A stretch of 64,000 bases of DNA from Endozoicomonas montiporae CL-33 (GCF_001583435.1 NZ_CP013251.1:4601215-4665214); one strand, 5' to 3'. Numbered from the stretch's first letter, positions 33,144-43,095 are shown. The notes: a model not told the origin generated them from the sequence alone. Translations and numbers: made by a program.

Positions 33144-34186
33144 GTTCCTCTGTGAAGTACGGTGATTGATAGCTGTGACTGCAAATCAAACGGTGCGGTG
33201 TGAACTGTTCCGACGTTAAAAGTGAAGTCGCTGCGTAACGGCTTGGCCTGTTTGATGGCGTTGATGATGTCGTCCTGCAGGTCGGCGTCGGGTCGAAAGG
33301 CTGCGGTTTTGATGGTGCCGGGGGCGTTGTCGGGGACGGTTTCGCCTGCGTGGCTCCGGCTCCAGCCTTGTTTGCCGTTTTCAAACCGTGGGTTGGGGAT
33401 CAGTTGCTTGTTTTCAAACAGGTCCCAGCATTCCAGTTCTGCGACCTGTGCGGTGCCGGTTCCGTCCCGGTAGTTGACGATAAACATGGGGCGTATGTAG
33501 GCCGTGCCGGGGCGAAATTCGTGATGGTCGTCACCAGTGCCGGTGATCTCGCCGTCAAACACCTGCCAGCCTGCAACGGTCAATTCATGACCACTGACCG
33601 CACAATAACGATAAGTACCTGCACCACCGCTTATATTCCTGAACGCCTTATCCAGCGTGGCAACACCTGCATAAACTTTATCCGTACCGGGACTGTCAAC
33701 CGTCTGCCGAACCTTGAAACGTATGCGATAGACCCGACTGGTCTGCACGGGGATAGGTTCAGAACAGAACACCCATTCATCGTGGCCTGTACCGATTTCC
33801 AACACCGGCAACTGTCGCTCATTATCCTGCGCCGACAGATCCACGCTGAACGTGTGCGGTAATCCCTTCGGTGTTTGCTGCCACCACTCGGTAATGTTGG
33901 CCGTAGTACCGAATCGGGCAATGGCGTTTTCAACCGCTTTTAAACTGCCTTTAATGCGGTGTTGATAGAGTGCGTCTTTTAATGACTGGCGCTTGATGTG
34001 TTCCGGCCAGTCGTCGTTCCAGTCATCCACTGAGAACGCCCACGCAAGATAGGGTAAAAACTCAACAGGGCATTGATCAGGGTTCCAGAGCTGGCGGTAA
34101 ATCACCGGCAGTTGTTCGATGCGTTCGGTTACGCTGGCTAAGGCTCTTTCTTGTTGTGTGGCTGAAGGTGGCAACAGGTCAGACAT
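33134..34186 (-). CDS. I: Tail protein I with a large inserted domain
   Basis: 350 residues, about twice the length of P2 gpI (about 176). Residues 1-115 (LLPPSATQQERALASVTERI ... YQHRIKGSLKAVENAIARFG) are typical gpI. Residues about 125-275 (CSEPIPVQTSRVYRIRFKVR, YAGVATLDKAFRNISGG, YIRPMFIVNYRDG) look like a beta-sandwich carbohydrate-binding-type module, followed by about 75 more residues. The insert may help the baseplate bind surface glycans. Confidence 0.85.
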   Translation of the reverse strand: MSDLLPPSATQQERALASVTERIEQLPVIYRQLWNPDQCPVEFLPYLAWAFSVDDWNDDWPEHIKRQSLKDALYQHRIKGSLKAVENAIARFGTTANITEWWQQTPKGLPHTFSVDLSAQDNERQLPVLEIGTGHDEWVFCSEPIPVQTSRVYRIRFKVRQTVDSPGTDKVYAGVATLDKAFRNISGGAGTYRYCAVSGHELTVAGWQVFDGEITGTGDDHHEFRPGTAYIRPMFIVNYRDGTGTAQVAELECWDLFENKQLIPNPRFENGKQGWSRSHAGETVPDNAPGTIKTAAFRPDADLQDDIINAIKQAKPLRSDFTFNVGTVHTAPFDLQSQLSITVLHRGTWE

Positions 34187-35078
34187 TCAATGCCTCCTGC
34201 TTTTGTGTCAGTTCAATGGCTGAACAGTAAGCGGCTTCGGTATCGGTCGGGGTGATGTCGGCTGCGGGTTCGTGCAGAACAACACGACTGACGCCTGCCT
34301 GTTGCAGTGCGCCGTAAATACCCGACACTGGCACAATAGCCCCGAGTCGGTGTCGCGTTTCTACAAACTGTTGAACCGCATCGCGGGCGGCATTCATTAC
34401 CTGTTCTGCGCCTAAACCACTTTGGGTGTAGAGGTCAGCCCGGACACGGTAGGTGGTGATGGTCGCACCCTGTACCGTCAGCTCATCGGTTAACTGCCTG
34501 ACGTGGGTCTGGTTTAAATGGTTGGTGACGGTTTGCAGCAGTTCGGCTGAGGGTGTGCCGTCGCCTTCTCTCGAAAGGATGGTGTTGATAATGCTGGCGT
34601 CGCCCTGCCGTTTGGGTTGGGCGTCTTTTACCTGTCCGTCGGCGGTGAGGCTTTGAAAAATGTACGAGCCTTCTGTTCCAGCGTTGGTTTGGCCTTCCAT
34701 GGAAAGCTGGATTCTATAGCGTAAGTCGGTGTCACTTTCGTAGACAGGTTCGCGGGGTGGTATGGCGTCCGGATCTCCGGCATCAATGACCAGACGCTGG
34801 ACATTCCAGAGTGCGCCCAGGTTGTCGAGGTCTGAACCTGTGGCATAAGGCAGCATCACCGCCTGTGCTTCGTCGTTGATCTTCGCCCGTAACAGCATTT
34901 CGCGGTAGGCGCAGACTTCGAGAATTTTGTAAGCCGGTTCGCTTTCCACCGGTGCATCAAAGTCGGGATAACGACGGCTCAACTCTGCCAGTATCTCGCT
35001 GAGGCTCTGCTCAAAGTCCAGCGCTTCCACCACTTTGGGCGGCGGTAACTGGCTGAGGTCGATTACCGTAAAAGCCAT
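34179..35078 (-). CDS. J: Baseplate assembly protein J
   Basis: 299 residues. LLRAKINDEAQAVMLPYATG, SDLDNLGALWNVQR and YRIQLSMEGQTNAGTEGSY are diagnostic for gpJ, the baseplate wedge protein. It overlaps I by 8 bp and abuts W by one base. Confidence 0.94.
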   Translation of the reverse strand: MAFTVIDLSQLPPPKVVEALDFEQSLSEILAELSRRYPDFDAPVESEPAYKILEVCAYREMLLRAKINDEAQAVMLPYATGSDLDNLGALWNVQRLVIDAGDPDAIPPREPVYESDTDLRYRIQLSMEGQTNAGTEGSYIFQSLTADGQVKDAQPKRQGDASIINTILSREGDGTPSAELLQTVTNHLNQTHVRQLTDELTVQGATITTYRVRADLYTQSGLGAEQVMNAARDAVQQFVETRHRLGAIVPVSGIYGALQQAGVSRVVLHEPAADITPTDTEAAYCSAIELTQKQEALNV

Positions 35079-35413
35079 TAGATGATTAATCCTTCCAGTG
35101 TTACGGGTTTGCCATCCGGTAAATGTTCGCCTTCAATATCCAGCGTCACCTGACCACTGCTGACACTGACTACCTGTACTCTTTCGAGCTTTAACCGTGG
35201 CTCCCATTGATCAAGGGCTTCTGCCACAGCGGCATAGCATTCTGTTTTCCAGGCGGCGTTAACCGGCTCATCAATCAGGTCAAACAATCGGGAGCCGTAG
35301 TCACGTCGCATCACGCGGGAGCCGATAGGTGTTCGCAGAATGTCAGCAATACTCTGGCGCAGGTGTGCCTTACCGGACAGTGCTTTGCCGGTGTGTGCGT
35401 CGATGCCGTTCAT
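35078..35413 (-). CDS. W: Baseplate protein W (gp25-like)
   Basis: 111 residues. HLRQSIADILRTPIGSRVMR, RDYGSRLFDLIDEPVN and WEPRLKLERVQV are the gp25/GPW lysozyme-like baseplate signature. It links the wedge to the sheath. Confidence 0.94.
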   Translation of the reverse strand: MNGIDAHTGKALSGKAHLRQSIADILRTPIGSRVMRRDYGSRLFDLIDEPVNAAWKTECYAAVAEALDQWEPRLKLERVQVVSVSSGQVTLDIEGEHLPDGKPVTLEGLII

Positions 35414-35419
35414 GGTGTT

Positions 35420-36007
35420 TTATTGCTGCTGGCCTGTAGTGCCCGTGTTGGCAGGACCGGATGCCACGCCGGAATGTTTATGGCTGTTATAGATATCGCG
35501 ATCAGCCTGCATGCTGCGGGTGTGGTCGGTGATGTCTTGGGTGGCAGTGATGTTGCCGTTCACGGTCAGATCACCGGTAAAGTCGATGCCGCCAGTACTG
35601 ACTAGTTCAGTGGTGGATCCGGACGGGAGCTGCACTTTCAAATGATGGTTTTTACGGTCGTACTCAAAGTGTGCGCCATCGGAGAAGCGGTATATCTCTT
35701 TATCAGGATCGCTGGACAATGCCGGTAGGTTTTCCTGATAACCACTACCCAACACCCACGCCTGCGCCGGATCGCCACAGGGGCACAGCAAAATAACCTG
35801 TTCGCCCACTTCCAATGGTTGCCAGTTGCGGTTATTGCCTGCCCGCAAAGTAAGCCACGGTAGCCACTGGGTTTTTAGCTTGCCAGTTTGTACCCGCACT
35901 TTTGCCTGCCGGTGATCCACTTCAACCACAATGCCGGGGCGTACGACGTTGGCTAACTGCCGTGCCAGCTCAACCACATCAAACGATTTGTTCATATTTA
36001 TTTTCAT
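35420..36007 (-). CDS. V: Baseplate spike protein V
   Basis: 195 residues. An N-terminal OB-like domain (VRPGIVVEVDHRQAKVRVQT, LRAGNNRNWQPLEVGEQVIL) is followed by a beta-helical spike with a C-terminal His motif (YNSHKHSGVASGPANTG) expected to bind a metal at the tip. It overlaps the upstream gene by 29 bp. Confidence 0.93.
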   Translation of the reverse strand: MKINMNKSFDVVELARQLANVVRPGIVVEVDHRQAKVRVQTGKLKTQWLPWLTLRAGNNRNWQPLEVGEQVILLCPCGDPAQAWVLGSGYQENLPALSSDPDKEIYRFSDGAHFEYDRKNHHLKVQLPSGSTTELVSTGGIDFTGDLTVNGNITATQDITDHTRSMQADRDIYNSHKHSGVASGPANTGTTGQQQ

Positions 36008-36869
36008 TGTCTAAGCCGATGTCGGGATCAATGCCGACCATCACTGTGTCAGGCAGTAGGCTGTCGTCGGGTTCGGGCTCACCGAGATAGACAGTTTGTT
36101 CCCAGCTGACGACCCAGGATTCGAAACCGGCTTTGCCCGGGCGAAACTCTGCCGGTTCTGCCTTGAGGTTTGTCGGGTGGTTGACCTCGGCGCCCAGTTT
36201 CCAGTGGTTGTAATGAATGGCTTCCAGCAGCCGGGCAGCTGTCTGGGGCGCTTCCATTGAAGACGGTGCGAAACTGCACCAGGCGACAAACTCACAAGCG
36301 GCGGCAAAGCTTCCGTCGCCACGCTCCACACCGGGTTTCATGGCGCTCAGGTCAAGCCGAACCGCTGGGGCTTTTACTTCGCGGTCCTGTGTGTTGTAAC
36401 GTGCCACATCAACGCCCGGTAACACGTCGCTGATCTCTGCCGTTATGGCGTCCATCACCTTTGACAGTTTGCCGGAATCACCGACAGGGGTTTCGGTGCT
36501 GTCCAGATCGCACCAGATGGCGAACTCCATGACGCAGGTATACAGCTGTAACTCATGCTCATAGCCATCAGAACAGCTTTCCAGATACACGCCAGTAATC
36601 GCTTCCAGCGTATTCTTGCATTGCCTTAACAGTGTCGCGCAATCGCTGTAGGTTTTTGACCAGGCAACGACTTGGAAAAGCGATTTTAAACCTCTGGCCC
36701 TGCGCTGTTTCAGGGGCGACAGACGGTAGTCCTCTTCCGCCTCCTGCGCCTCCACACGGTGAAAGGTCAGCGACGGATAGTCTGCGTTTTGTGGCAGGGC
36801 TATCGGGTAGGCGCGATCATCCACCAATGGCAGCAGGGCGGCGGCCAGTTCCTGTTCAATGAGTTTCAT
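35979..36869 (-). CDS. Two-domain phage protein resembling tail terminators
   Basis: 296 residues that seem to join two related domains. Residues 1-125 (LVDDRAYPIALPQNADYPSL, SLFQVVAWSKTYSDCATLLR) resemble DUF3168-type tail completion proteins. Residues about 145-265 (AITAEISDVLPGVDVARYN, AACEFVAWCSFAPSS, ESWVVSWEQTVYLGE) resemble Mu gp37/DUF1834-like terminators. Position between connector genes and baseplate V agrees. The fusion is inferred by eye. Confidence 0.6.
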   Translation of the reverse strand: MKLIEQELAAALLPLVDDRAYPIALPQNADYPSLTFHRVEAQEAEEDYRLSPLKQRRARGLKSLFQVVAWSKTYSDCATLLRQCKNTLEAITGVYLESCSDGYEHELQLYTCVMEFAIWCDLDSTETPVGDSGKLSKVMDAITAEISDVLPGVDVARYNTQDREVKAPAVRLDLSAMKPGVERGDGSFAAACEFVAWCSFAPSSMEAPQTAARLLEAIHYNHWKLGAEVNHPTNLKAEPAEFRPGKAGFESWVVSWEQTVYLGEPEPDDSLLPDTVMVGIDPDIGLDNENKYEQIV

Positions 36870-36881
36870 AGATAGAAGTGT

Positions 36882-37277
36882 TTAGAGGTTGTCGAATTGT
36901 GCCAGTATGAAATCGGCAAGGTCTTTTTCCAGCGTCGGTAGGTGCTGTTCTGCCACGGGATTGATAAACGGCTGCGCCTGAGTAAAGCGGGTGCCTCGTT
37001 CCTGCATCATGCCTGCGACATAGCCTTTTCGGTTTGCCTTTTTATAGGTCAGGCCGATGCGAATCCGGGCAGTTTTGTTCCTTCTGTCCAGTCTGGACTT
37101 GTGGCCGATGGATCGACGCAGAGCTCCGGAACGCTTCGGCGCTTCCTCTTTCATTTCCGCTTTAAGTGGTTTGGCTAAATCTACCAGTGCTTTCTGAAGC
37201 ACCTTTCCTGCCAGACGTTGCTCAAGCTGCGCCAGCTTATGGCCAGCTTCGTTATTAATGTCGAGATACGTTTCCAT
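36882..37277 (-). CDS. HK97 gp10-like head-tail joining protein
   Basis: 131 residues from the ATG at 37277, which overlaps the stop of the upstream gene (TGATG); an in-frame upstream start at 37298 would read into that gene. LAKPLKAEMKEEAPKRSGAL, RRSIGHKSRLDRR and QERGTRFTQAQPFINPV are typical of the HK97 gp10 neck/tail completion family. Confidence 0.88.
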   Translation of the reverse strand: METYLDINNEAGHKLAQLEQRLAGKVLQKALVDLAKPLKAEMKEEAPKRSGALRRSIGHKSRLDRRNKTARIRIGLTYKKANRKGYVAGMMQERGTRFTQAQPFINPVAEQHLPTLEKDLADFILAQFDNL

Positions 37278-37600
37278 CAGAAACCCACCTGCCGACACAA
37301 CAGTTTCAGCTGGCGACCACGCCCACCTATATCAATAGGCGTTTTTATTTCCAGCACATTGCCATGATGGTCGATCACCCGGTCACTGGCTTTTATATCC
37401 TTGCGAAAACGCATCCAGACTTCGTGTGTTGATTGAGCAACGAACTGTTGAGCCACAAAGGTTTCTTTTCCGTTAACTGGCTTTACCTCTGCCCAGCACT
37501 TGCCCAGCTCTTCCCACTCTTCAATCACTTCACCGAAATCGTTACGAGCTTTGGTGAACCGTTGCAGGGTGATGCGGTGGCGGAGTCGTCCGGGGTTCAT
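37277..37600 (-). CDS. Head closure protein
   Basis: 107 residues. MNPGRLRHRITLQRFTKARN, FGEVIEEWEELGKCWAEVKP and DRVIDHHGNVLEIKTP match the phage head-tail adaptor (SPP1 gp16-like) family that closes the portal after packaging. It overlaps the next gene upstream by 4 bp. Confidence 0.9.
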   Translation of the reverse strand: MNPGRLRHRITLQRFTKARNDFGEVIEEWEELGKCWAEVKPVNGKETFVAQQFVAQSTHEVWMRFRKDIKASDRVIDHHGNVLEIKTPIDIGGRGRQLKLLCRQVGF

Positions 37601-37917
37601 AGATTGATAATCCGGTGGGCTGACAGTAAGCGTTCAGCCAGTGGAGGAACGGTTCGTTCTGTTTGTTCTGCTGTGTCGCACCGGTTTTCGTGAAAATCGG
37701 TCACGATCAGCAACATTGCCATCTGAATGTGGTTTTTTATGACTAACCCGGTGCTGTCATCGTCCGGCACTTCATCAGCGTAAAGGCTGCGGTTCAGATA
37801 ACTTTCAACCGCAGATTCAGCAGCACTGCCGATCAGTTCCAGATAACTGTCTTCGTCGGTGTTATCCAGCTCAATACGTAGCTGTTGCTTGATCTGGTCG
37901 AGGGTCAGGAATTGCAT
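37597..37917 (-). CDS. Head-tail connector protein (gp6-like)
   Basis: 106 residues. LTLDQIKQQLRIELDNTDED, SYLELIGSAAESAVESYLNR and HIQMAMLLIVTDFHENR are the gp6-like connector signature. It forms the ring under the portal. Confidence 0.9.
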   Translation of the reverse strand: MQFLTLDQIKQQLRIELDNTDEDSYLELIGSAAESAVESYLNRSLYADEVPDDDSTGLVIKNHIQMAMLLIVTDFHENRCDTAEQTERTVPPLAERLLSAHRIINL

Positions 37918-38214
37918 TTACTTTGCCTGATTGGATTTCTTACCAGAATTATTCTGCTTTTTGGCCTCTGCGTCAGCTTTTTCTTTGTCGGCCTTTGCTT
38001 CTGCTTCCTCTTTGGTTTTCTGTTCAGCGGCTAATTTTTCCGCTTCTGCTTTTTCTTCAGCCGCTTTCTTTTCTGCTTCAGCATCAACCAGGAAACCCAG
38101 CTCACCAGCAATAACCACAGCACGATCCGGAAGGGTTTCATGGTCACCTGCTTCGATGGTTTCAATGTCGTAGCCATTGGGGGACCAGTTAAATGATTTG
38201 GTGATGGTGAACAT
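37918..38214 (-). CDS. Hypothetical head-region protein with Ala/Glu/Lys tail
   Basis: 98 residues. A short N-terminal domain (FTITKSFNWSPNGYDIETIE, VIAGELGFLVDAEA) is followed by about 45 residues composed almost wholly of Ala, Glu and Lys, a probable single helix. It lies between capsid and connector genes, where small structural or decoration proteins are common. No firm family. Confidence 0.65.
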   Translation of the reverse strand: MFTITKSFNWSPNGYDIETIEAGDHETLPDRAVVIAGELGFLVDAEAEKKAAEEKAEAEKLAAEQKTKEEAEAKADKEKADAEAKKQNNSGKKSNQAK

Positions 38215-38264
38215 AACGGGATTCCTGTTTTATTGGTAAGGCAGGGGCGAACCCCTGCTATTCA

Positions 38265-39479
38265 TCAGGCGCTGGCCTGAACCTTCAACAGCTTGATGGC
38301 GTCAGAGTCGGTCAGCATGCCGCCAGTGCGTTTGGTGGTGTAGAACCCGACAAACGGCTTGTTAGTGTAGGGGTCACGCAGTACTCGGGTACCCATGCGG
38401 TCAACAATCGTATAGCCACGCATGAAGTTACCGAAGGCAATAGGCAGAGCATCAGCCGCCACATCAGGCATCTGTTCATTTTCTGCAATGGCATAACCCA
38501 GCAGAGTGGAAGGTTGACCGGCATCGAGACCCGGACGCCATAAATAGTTGCCTTCAGAGTCCTTCAGGATGCGCACATCAAACAACGAACTGTTGTTCAT
38601 CATGAACTTCGCACCCATACGGTGAACCTTGCGCAGGCTGTAGATCAGCTGGAGCAGGGCATCCGGCGTGATCTTCACGGCATCCCCGGAACGGATGTAC
38701 TGAAGGGTTCCGAACGCACGGGCAGCATCGGCATTTTCATCCATGGCATAGGCCATAAAGCCTTTAGGCTTGTTGGTGCCATCGCCTTTGGTGAAGGCGA
38801 TTTCTTCCTGTTCGGAGAACTCTAGCTGCAGTTCACTGCTGAGCCATTGCTCTACATTGAAGAAGGCATCATCCAGCATCTTCTGGGTAGCCTGAGGGTT
38901 ACCGTAGATTTCACCCATTTTAGGAGCGATCTGGGTCAGCTTGGGTGTATTGGTCTCAGGCCGTGCGTCTTCTTCACCTACCCAGCCAGAACCGGCACCA
39001 TGCAGGTTGACCAGCTTTTTATATTCACTGCCGCCAACGGTAACGATGTTGGCTTCCTGTCGCATGACCACAGAGTCACGCTGCAGGTCCAGAAGGTTGC
39101 GATCAAGCTCTTCCGGTACAGCGTAACCACCGTCTTCGTCGGTACCAGTATTCAGAGCTTTCTGTTCCAGATCCTTCAGGCCACTGTCGTCACCACTACG
39201 AACAAAGCGGTCAAAGGCTTCTTTGTGCTCTTTGGCTTCTTTGCGTTCGTTTTTGCCAGTAACGCCGGGACGCTTCAGCTCTTTCAGCTCTTCCTCCAGA
39301 CCGCTCTTGAGTTCGTCCAGTTCAGACAACTTACCGTTCAGGGTGTCGACCTGTTCAGAGAGTTTGCCTTTTTCCTGCTCTACCGCTTCAAGGCGTTTGT
39401 CGTTTTTTTCCTTGAATTCATCGAACGACGCCTTGAGTTCAGACGCGACGTTTTCAATGTCTTTTTTGTCGATAGCCAT
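38265..39479 (-). CDS. HK97-type major capsid protein
   Basis: 404 residues from the ATG at 39479 (GGAG 6 bases upstream). The N-terminal 110 residues are coiled coil (the delta scaffold domain removed by the protease). The HK97 fold follows: VPEELDRNLLDLQRDSVVMR, AQKMLDDAFFNVEQWLSSEL, GDGTNKPKGFMAYA, and the C-terminal YTIVDRMGTRVLRDPYTNKP. Confidence 0.94.
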   Translation of the reverse strand: MAIDKKDIENVASELKASFDEFKEKNDKRLEAVEQEKGKLSEQVDTLNGKLSELDELKSGLEEELKELKRPGVTGKNERKEAKEHKEAFDRFVRSGDDSGLKDLEQKALNTGTDEDGGYAVPEELDRNLLDLQRDSVVMRQEANIVTVGGSEYKKLVNLHGAGSGWVGEEDARPETNTPKLTQIAPKMGEIYGNPQATQKMLDDAFFNVEQWLSSELQLEFSEQEEIAFTKGDGTNKPKGFMAYAMDENADAARAFGTLQYIRSGDAVKITPDALLQLIYSLRKVHRMGAKFMMNNSSLFDVRILKDSEGNYLWRPGLDAGQPSTLLGYAIAENEQMPDVAADALPIAFGNFMRGYTIVDRMGTRVLRDPYTNKPFVGFYTTKRTGGMLTDSDAIKLLKVQASA

Positions 39480-39481
39480 AA

Positions 39482-40144
39482 TCAGCTCCAAATGGTTTTT
39501 ATTGACTTCAGTGTTTCTATGACCGCTTCGTCGTCAGCGTCTCGCTGTTTCAGGGCGGAAAATCCCTCAGACATAAAAGCTTTTGCCTGAGAGCGTGACA
39601 GACCTACGTCGCGCAGGACTCTCTCAAGGTGTTTGGGTGAAACATCTTCACCCTTACTTAGTGCGGTTTTGACGTCGGATATACGGGCTTCGTCGTTGGC
39701 GGGGAAGGTAACAAGGGAGACTTCCCATAAGTCGATTTCCTTCAGCATCCACGCGCCTTTTTCCTTGTCGTAGTCGTACTCTTTCAGGCTGTAGCCAATG
39801 GACAGGCCGGACAGTGAACCGGCTTTCATGTGGCCGTGCGCCCGTTTTGCCAGTGGATCGACGTCAATCAGAAGACGACCTTCTACGTACAGCCCTTCGT
39901 CGTCTTCTTCCATTTTGGTGTAGACACCAATGGGTTCATCCATGCGGTGCTGCCACAACATGGCAGGCATCTGGTCTTTTTCCTGCCACTGCTTCAGGGA
40001 GGCATCAAAGGCACCGGGAACGACAATATCGGAATAACTGTCTTTCACTCCGAAGACAGAGCCATAACCACTGAATTCGCCGGATTCGCTGACCGACTTG
40101 ATTTTCAGTGGTGCGTCAAGCCGTTGTTTCGTCAGCATCGTCAT
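39482..40144 (-). CDS. HK97-family prohead protease
   Basis: 220 residues. The catalytic region is visible: YGSVFGVKDSYSDIVVPGAF, the His in MLWQHRMDEPIGVY, and the Ser in SLSGLSIGY (about residue 105). It cleaves the delta domains of the capsid precursor. The start overlaps the portal stop by 29 bp. Confidence 0.93.
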   Translation of the reverse strand: MTMLTKQRLDAPLKIKSVSESGEFSGYGSVFGVKDSYSDIVVPGAFDASLKQWQEKDQMPAMLWQHRMDEPIGVYTKMEEDDEGLYVEGRLLIDVDPLAKRAHGHMKAGSLSGLSIGYSLKEYDYDKEKGAWMLKEIDLWEVSLVTFPANDEARISDVKTALSKGEDVSPKHLERVLRDVGLSRSQAKAFMSEGFSALKQRDADDEAVIETLKSIKTIWS

Positions 40145-41348
40145 TGTTATTCTCCGTGTTTTCTGGATTCGTGGTCATGTTCATGGGGGTCAGGTAAATG
40201 TCACCGCCTTCTCTGGGGTTAAGATCTTCCAGTTCCCGGCAATCGTTCGGGCTGTAAATACTCCACTGGATTCCACTGGCGTAGGCTTCAAACCGGCTCT
40301 TCATGTCACCGCGCAACAATGCGCCCGCGTTGAACTTGGCGTAAAACCTGCCTTGGTCTTTGTCGTTTAGCAGGCCAATGTTGATGCGCTGTTCAATTCG
40401 AGTCAGGTAAGGCATCAGGCTGTAGTTCACAAAGCTTTGTGCCTGGTGTTCGATATTGCTGAACGTCGCCTTTTCCAGGTTGGCTATCATGTGGGGTGGC
40501 ACACGGAAGATGGCGCAGATTTCATCTTTCTGGAATTTACGGGTTTCCAGAAACTGGGTGTCTTCCGCCTTCATGGTGATCTGGTTCCACTTCAGACCCT
40601 TTTCCAGAATGAATGGCTTGTGCATGTTTTCCATGCCCTGGTGCCGCGCCTCAAAATCTTCTTTCAGTCGTTTATAAGCTTCATCACTTAACTGGTCATC
40701 GGTTTCCAGAGCGCCGGAACCTACCGCACCGTTTTTAAAGAGTTGTGCGCCAAACTGCTCGGTATCTAAACCAAGGCTAATAGCCTGACGTGCGAAGGAA
40801 ATAGGGCTTAACCCGGTCAGGCCGTCAAGAGTGAGGATGCGAACATGCCAGATTTGATCCTGTGTCAGAACATCCTGTGAGCCATCTTTAAAGGTGACTT
40901 TGTAAACAGGCTTGTGATTGCTGTCGAGTTTGGGTTCTACGCAGTCTGGATCGAACGGCAGGATTTCACTGACCTTGCCCATGGTTCTTACTTTGTAACC
41001 GTAGAAGTTGCCTTTCAGGCAAAGACAGGCAACGAGCAGCTCCCAGAACTCCTGTGGTGTCATGTAGTCGTTTGGTTTGACTGACAGGAGTTTATAAAGG
41101 GAATGATTGACAGCCTTTTCTTTTCTGTCGCCTTTCTGTTCGAACAGATGGCAAGGCAACATGCCAACGGATTCAGACAAAACCCGAATGCAGCCAAACA
41201 CGGCCGTCAGCTGCAGGGCATGTTGCCGGGTGATTGTGCGGCCACTGTAACCATCAATTGACCAGCCGCCTAACATCTCTGCCAGTTCCTTGGGTGTGAC
41301 AGCTTCTTCAGCACTTTTGCGGCTGAATAGTTTTGAAAAAATTCCCAT
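40116..41348 (-). CDS. HK97-type portal protein
   Basis: 410 residues. ITRQHALQLTAVFGCIRVLS, SVKPNDYMTPQEFWELLVAC, WHVRILTLDGLTGLSPI and IFRVPPHMIANLEKATFSNI identify the HK97 portal family. It forms the dodecameric channel for DNA entry and exit. Confidence 0.94.
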   Translation of the reverse strand: MGIFSKLFSRKSAEEAVTPKELAEMLGGWSIDGYSGRTITRQHALQLTAVFGCIRVLSESVGMLPCHLFEQKGDRKEKAVNHSLYKLLSVKPNDYMTPQEFWELLVACLCLKGNFYGYKVRTMGKVSEILPFDPDCVEPKLDSNHKPVYKVTFKDGSQDVLTQDQIWHVRILTLDGLTGLSPISFARQAISLGLDTEQFGAQLFKNGAVGSGALETDDQLSDEAYKRLKEDFEARHQGMENMHKPFILEKGLKWNQITMKAEDTQFLETRKFQKDEICAIFRVPPHMIANLEKATFSNIEHQAQSFVNYSLMPYLTRIEQRINIGLLNDKDQGRFYAKFNAGALLRGDMKSRFEAYASGIQWSIYSPNDCRELEDLNPREGGDIYLTPMNMTTNPENTENNNDDADETTA

Positions 41349-41361
41349 AGTTTTTATTAAG

Positions 41362-43095
41362 TCAGAGTGACCGGATACCTACGGATTCTATGTGGTCGGA
41401 CAGGGTGTCTTCGTGGTCGTTCAGCATGGCTCTGCCCATTGCCTGAATCAGTGCCACTGCCCCGTCTATTTTGCTATCTGGCGCTTCTTTGATTGGCCTG
41501 ACAATGTCGTCAGAACCGGCAAGGTATTTACCGACGACGTTACCAATACACCAGGTCATGACCGGATTGCCATCGTGGTGGAACCGATTCGAAGCAACGG
41601 CAGCTTCCAGTTCTTTCATACCGTCGCTCATGCCAGTGAAGTTCTGTTTGATAATCACCGGGTTCATGTTTTCATCTGCCAGCTGGTGCGCCAGTGCGGT
41701 GGCTCCGTGGGGATCGATGGGGCATTCAATAACAGAACCGCACTGGTTCATCTGCATGGCTTCAGCCAGTACGTCACGGTAGTCGATCTCTGCACCTTCA
41801 GTGGCAATCAGGCAGCCATCGTTAACAAATGTTTGATAGCGTTCAGCCAAGCTGCGGTTGTCGTTATCAAATACCGTGGCCTCCGGTACAAAGAATTTTG
41901 GAGCAATGCAGTAGTAGTGCCGCTGGCCTTCAATATCTCGAGTGAACAGGCTGACCATGGCAGTGAGGTCAAGCCGGGCTGCCATATCAAACGACAGTAG
42001 GCGGTCATGACCTTCGAACTGCTCCAGAGACAGCTCTTTGTCTTCGCAAGCTTTCCACTGTTGCAGGTTAAAGAATGCCGTTTTGGCACTGACCCAGACG
42101 TTGAGGTGCTTCGTTTTAAAGCGGTTGGTGAATCGTGCGTTGGCAATAGCGCGCTGTTGCTGGGAGATCAGGTAATCCCGATAGACTGAAACGCCCATAT
42201 TGGGATTGGCTTTTTCCAGCGCTTCCACCTTTGACCAGTCGTCGCCTTCGTCAATGGTGTAGATAATCCCGAACAGTTCATCGTTCTTGCTTTTCGATTT
42301 AAGCTGGCTGTAATTCTCCAGTGTCTCCACTACTTCACGGCGTTTGTCGTAACAAGGACCGTCCACGTTAAAACCTGCCGTGGTGATCACCCACATCAAT
42401 GGCTGCTTACGTGCGCCCATACCAGTGAGCATGGTGGTAAACAGGGAGTCACTGTCGTGCTCGTGATACTCGTCCACAATGGCACAGCTGGGTGAAGCAC
42501 CGTCGCCCGGGTTGCCGATTACTGGTTCAAAACGGGCATCGTCTGCAGGGCGGTTCAGGTTCTTGGCGTTGACCTCTATACCAAAGTGGGTGAGCAGATC
42601 CGGTGACTTCTTACACATCAAGCGTGCAGGCCGGAACACTTCCCATGCCTGTTTCTCGGATGTGGCACCGGAATAGACTTCTGCACCAAACTCGTTATCT
42701 GCCGCCAGCATGTAAACACCGACACCGGCAGAGATGGCGCTCTTACCGTTCTTTCTGGGGATCTCGGTATACACTTCACGGAACCGACGCAGTCCGCCTT
42801 TCTTGTGTTGCCAGCCAAACACTGACGCAACGATAAATAGCTGCCAGGGCTCGAGCTTGATCAACATCTTTTTAAATGCCCACTCGCCTTTGGTGTGGGG
42901 CATCTGTTGAATAAATTTACAGGCTCTTTCTGCTGCGGCTCGGTTGAATTTGTATTTGAAGCCGCGCTCTTTCTCTTTCGCCAGATCGTTCAGGTGACGT
43001 TGGCAGGACTGACGCACAAAACGGCAGGCGGAAATATTTCCGGCTACGATGTCACGGGCATATTTATTCGCCTTGTTAACGTTGGGGTTAGGCAT
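41362..43095 (-). CDS. terL: Terminase large subunit
   Basis: 577 residues. The ATPase domain has an adapted Walker A ([14 protein letters not shown], about residue 113) and Walker B ([13 protein letters not shown]). The nuclease domain begins with [18 protein letters not shown], where the Asp residues bind metal, and ends with [16 protein letters not shown]. It pumps and cuts phage DNA. It overlaps TerS by one base. Confidence 0.95.
   Translation of the reverse strand: MPNPNVNKANKYARDIVAGNISACRFVRQSCQRHLNDLAKEKERGFKYKFNRAAAERACKFIQQMPHTKGEWAFKKMLIKLEPWQLFIVASVFGWQHKKGGLRRFREVYTEIPRKNGKSAISAGVGVYMLAADNEFGAEVYSGATSEKQAWEVFRPARLMCKKSPDLLTHFGIEVNAKNLNRPADDARFEPVIGNPGDGASPSCAIVDEYHEHDSDSLFTTMLTGMGARKQPLMWVITTAGFNVDGPCYDKRREVVETLENYSQLKSKSKNDELFGIIYTIDEGDDWSKVEALEKANPNMGVSVYRDYLISQQQRAIANARFTNRFKTKHLNVWVSAKTAFFNLQQWKACEDKELSLEQFEGHDRLLSFDMAARLDLTAMVSLFTRDIEGQRHYYCIAPKFFVPEATVFDNDNRSLAERYQTFVNDGCLIATEGAEIDYRDVLAEAMQMNQCGSVIECPIDPHGATALAHQLADENMNPVIIKQNFTGMSDGMKELEAAVASNRFHHDGNPVMTWCIGNVVGKYLAGSDDIVRPIKEAPDSKIDGAVALIQAMGRAMLNDHEDTLSDHIESVGIRSL

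Noticed and set aside
38847..39590. 247-codon rightward frame opposite the capsid and protease genes
   Set aside because: Phe-rich shadow of a coiled-coil coding strand; both leftward genes are well supported.
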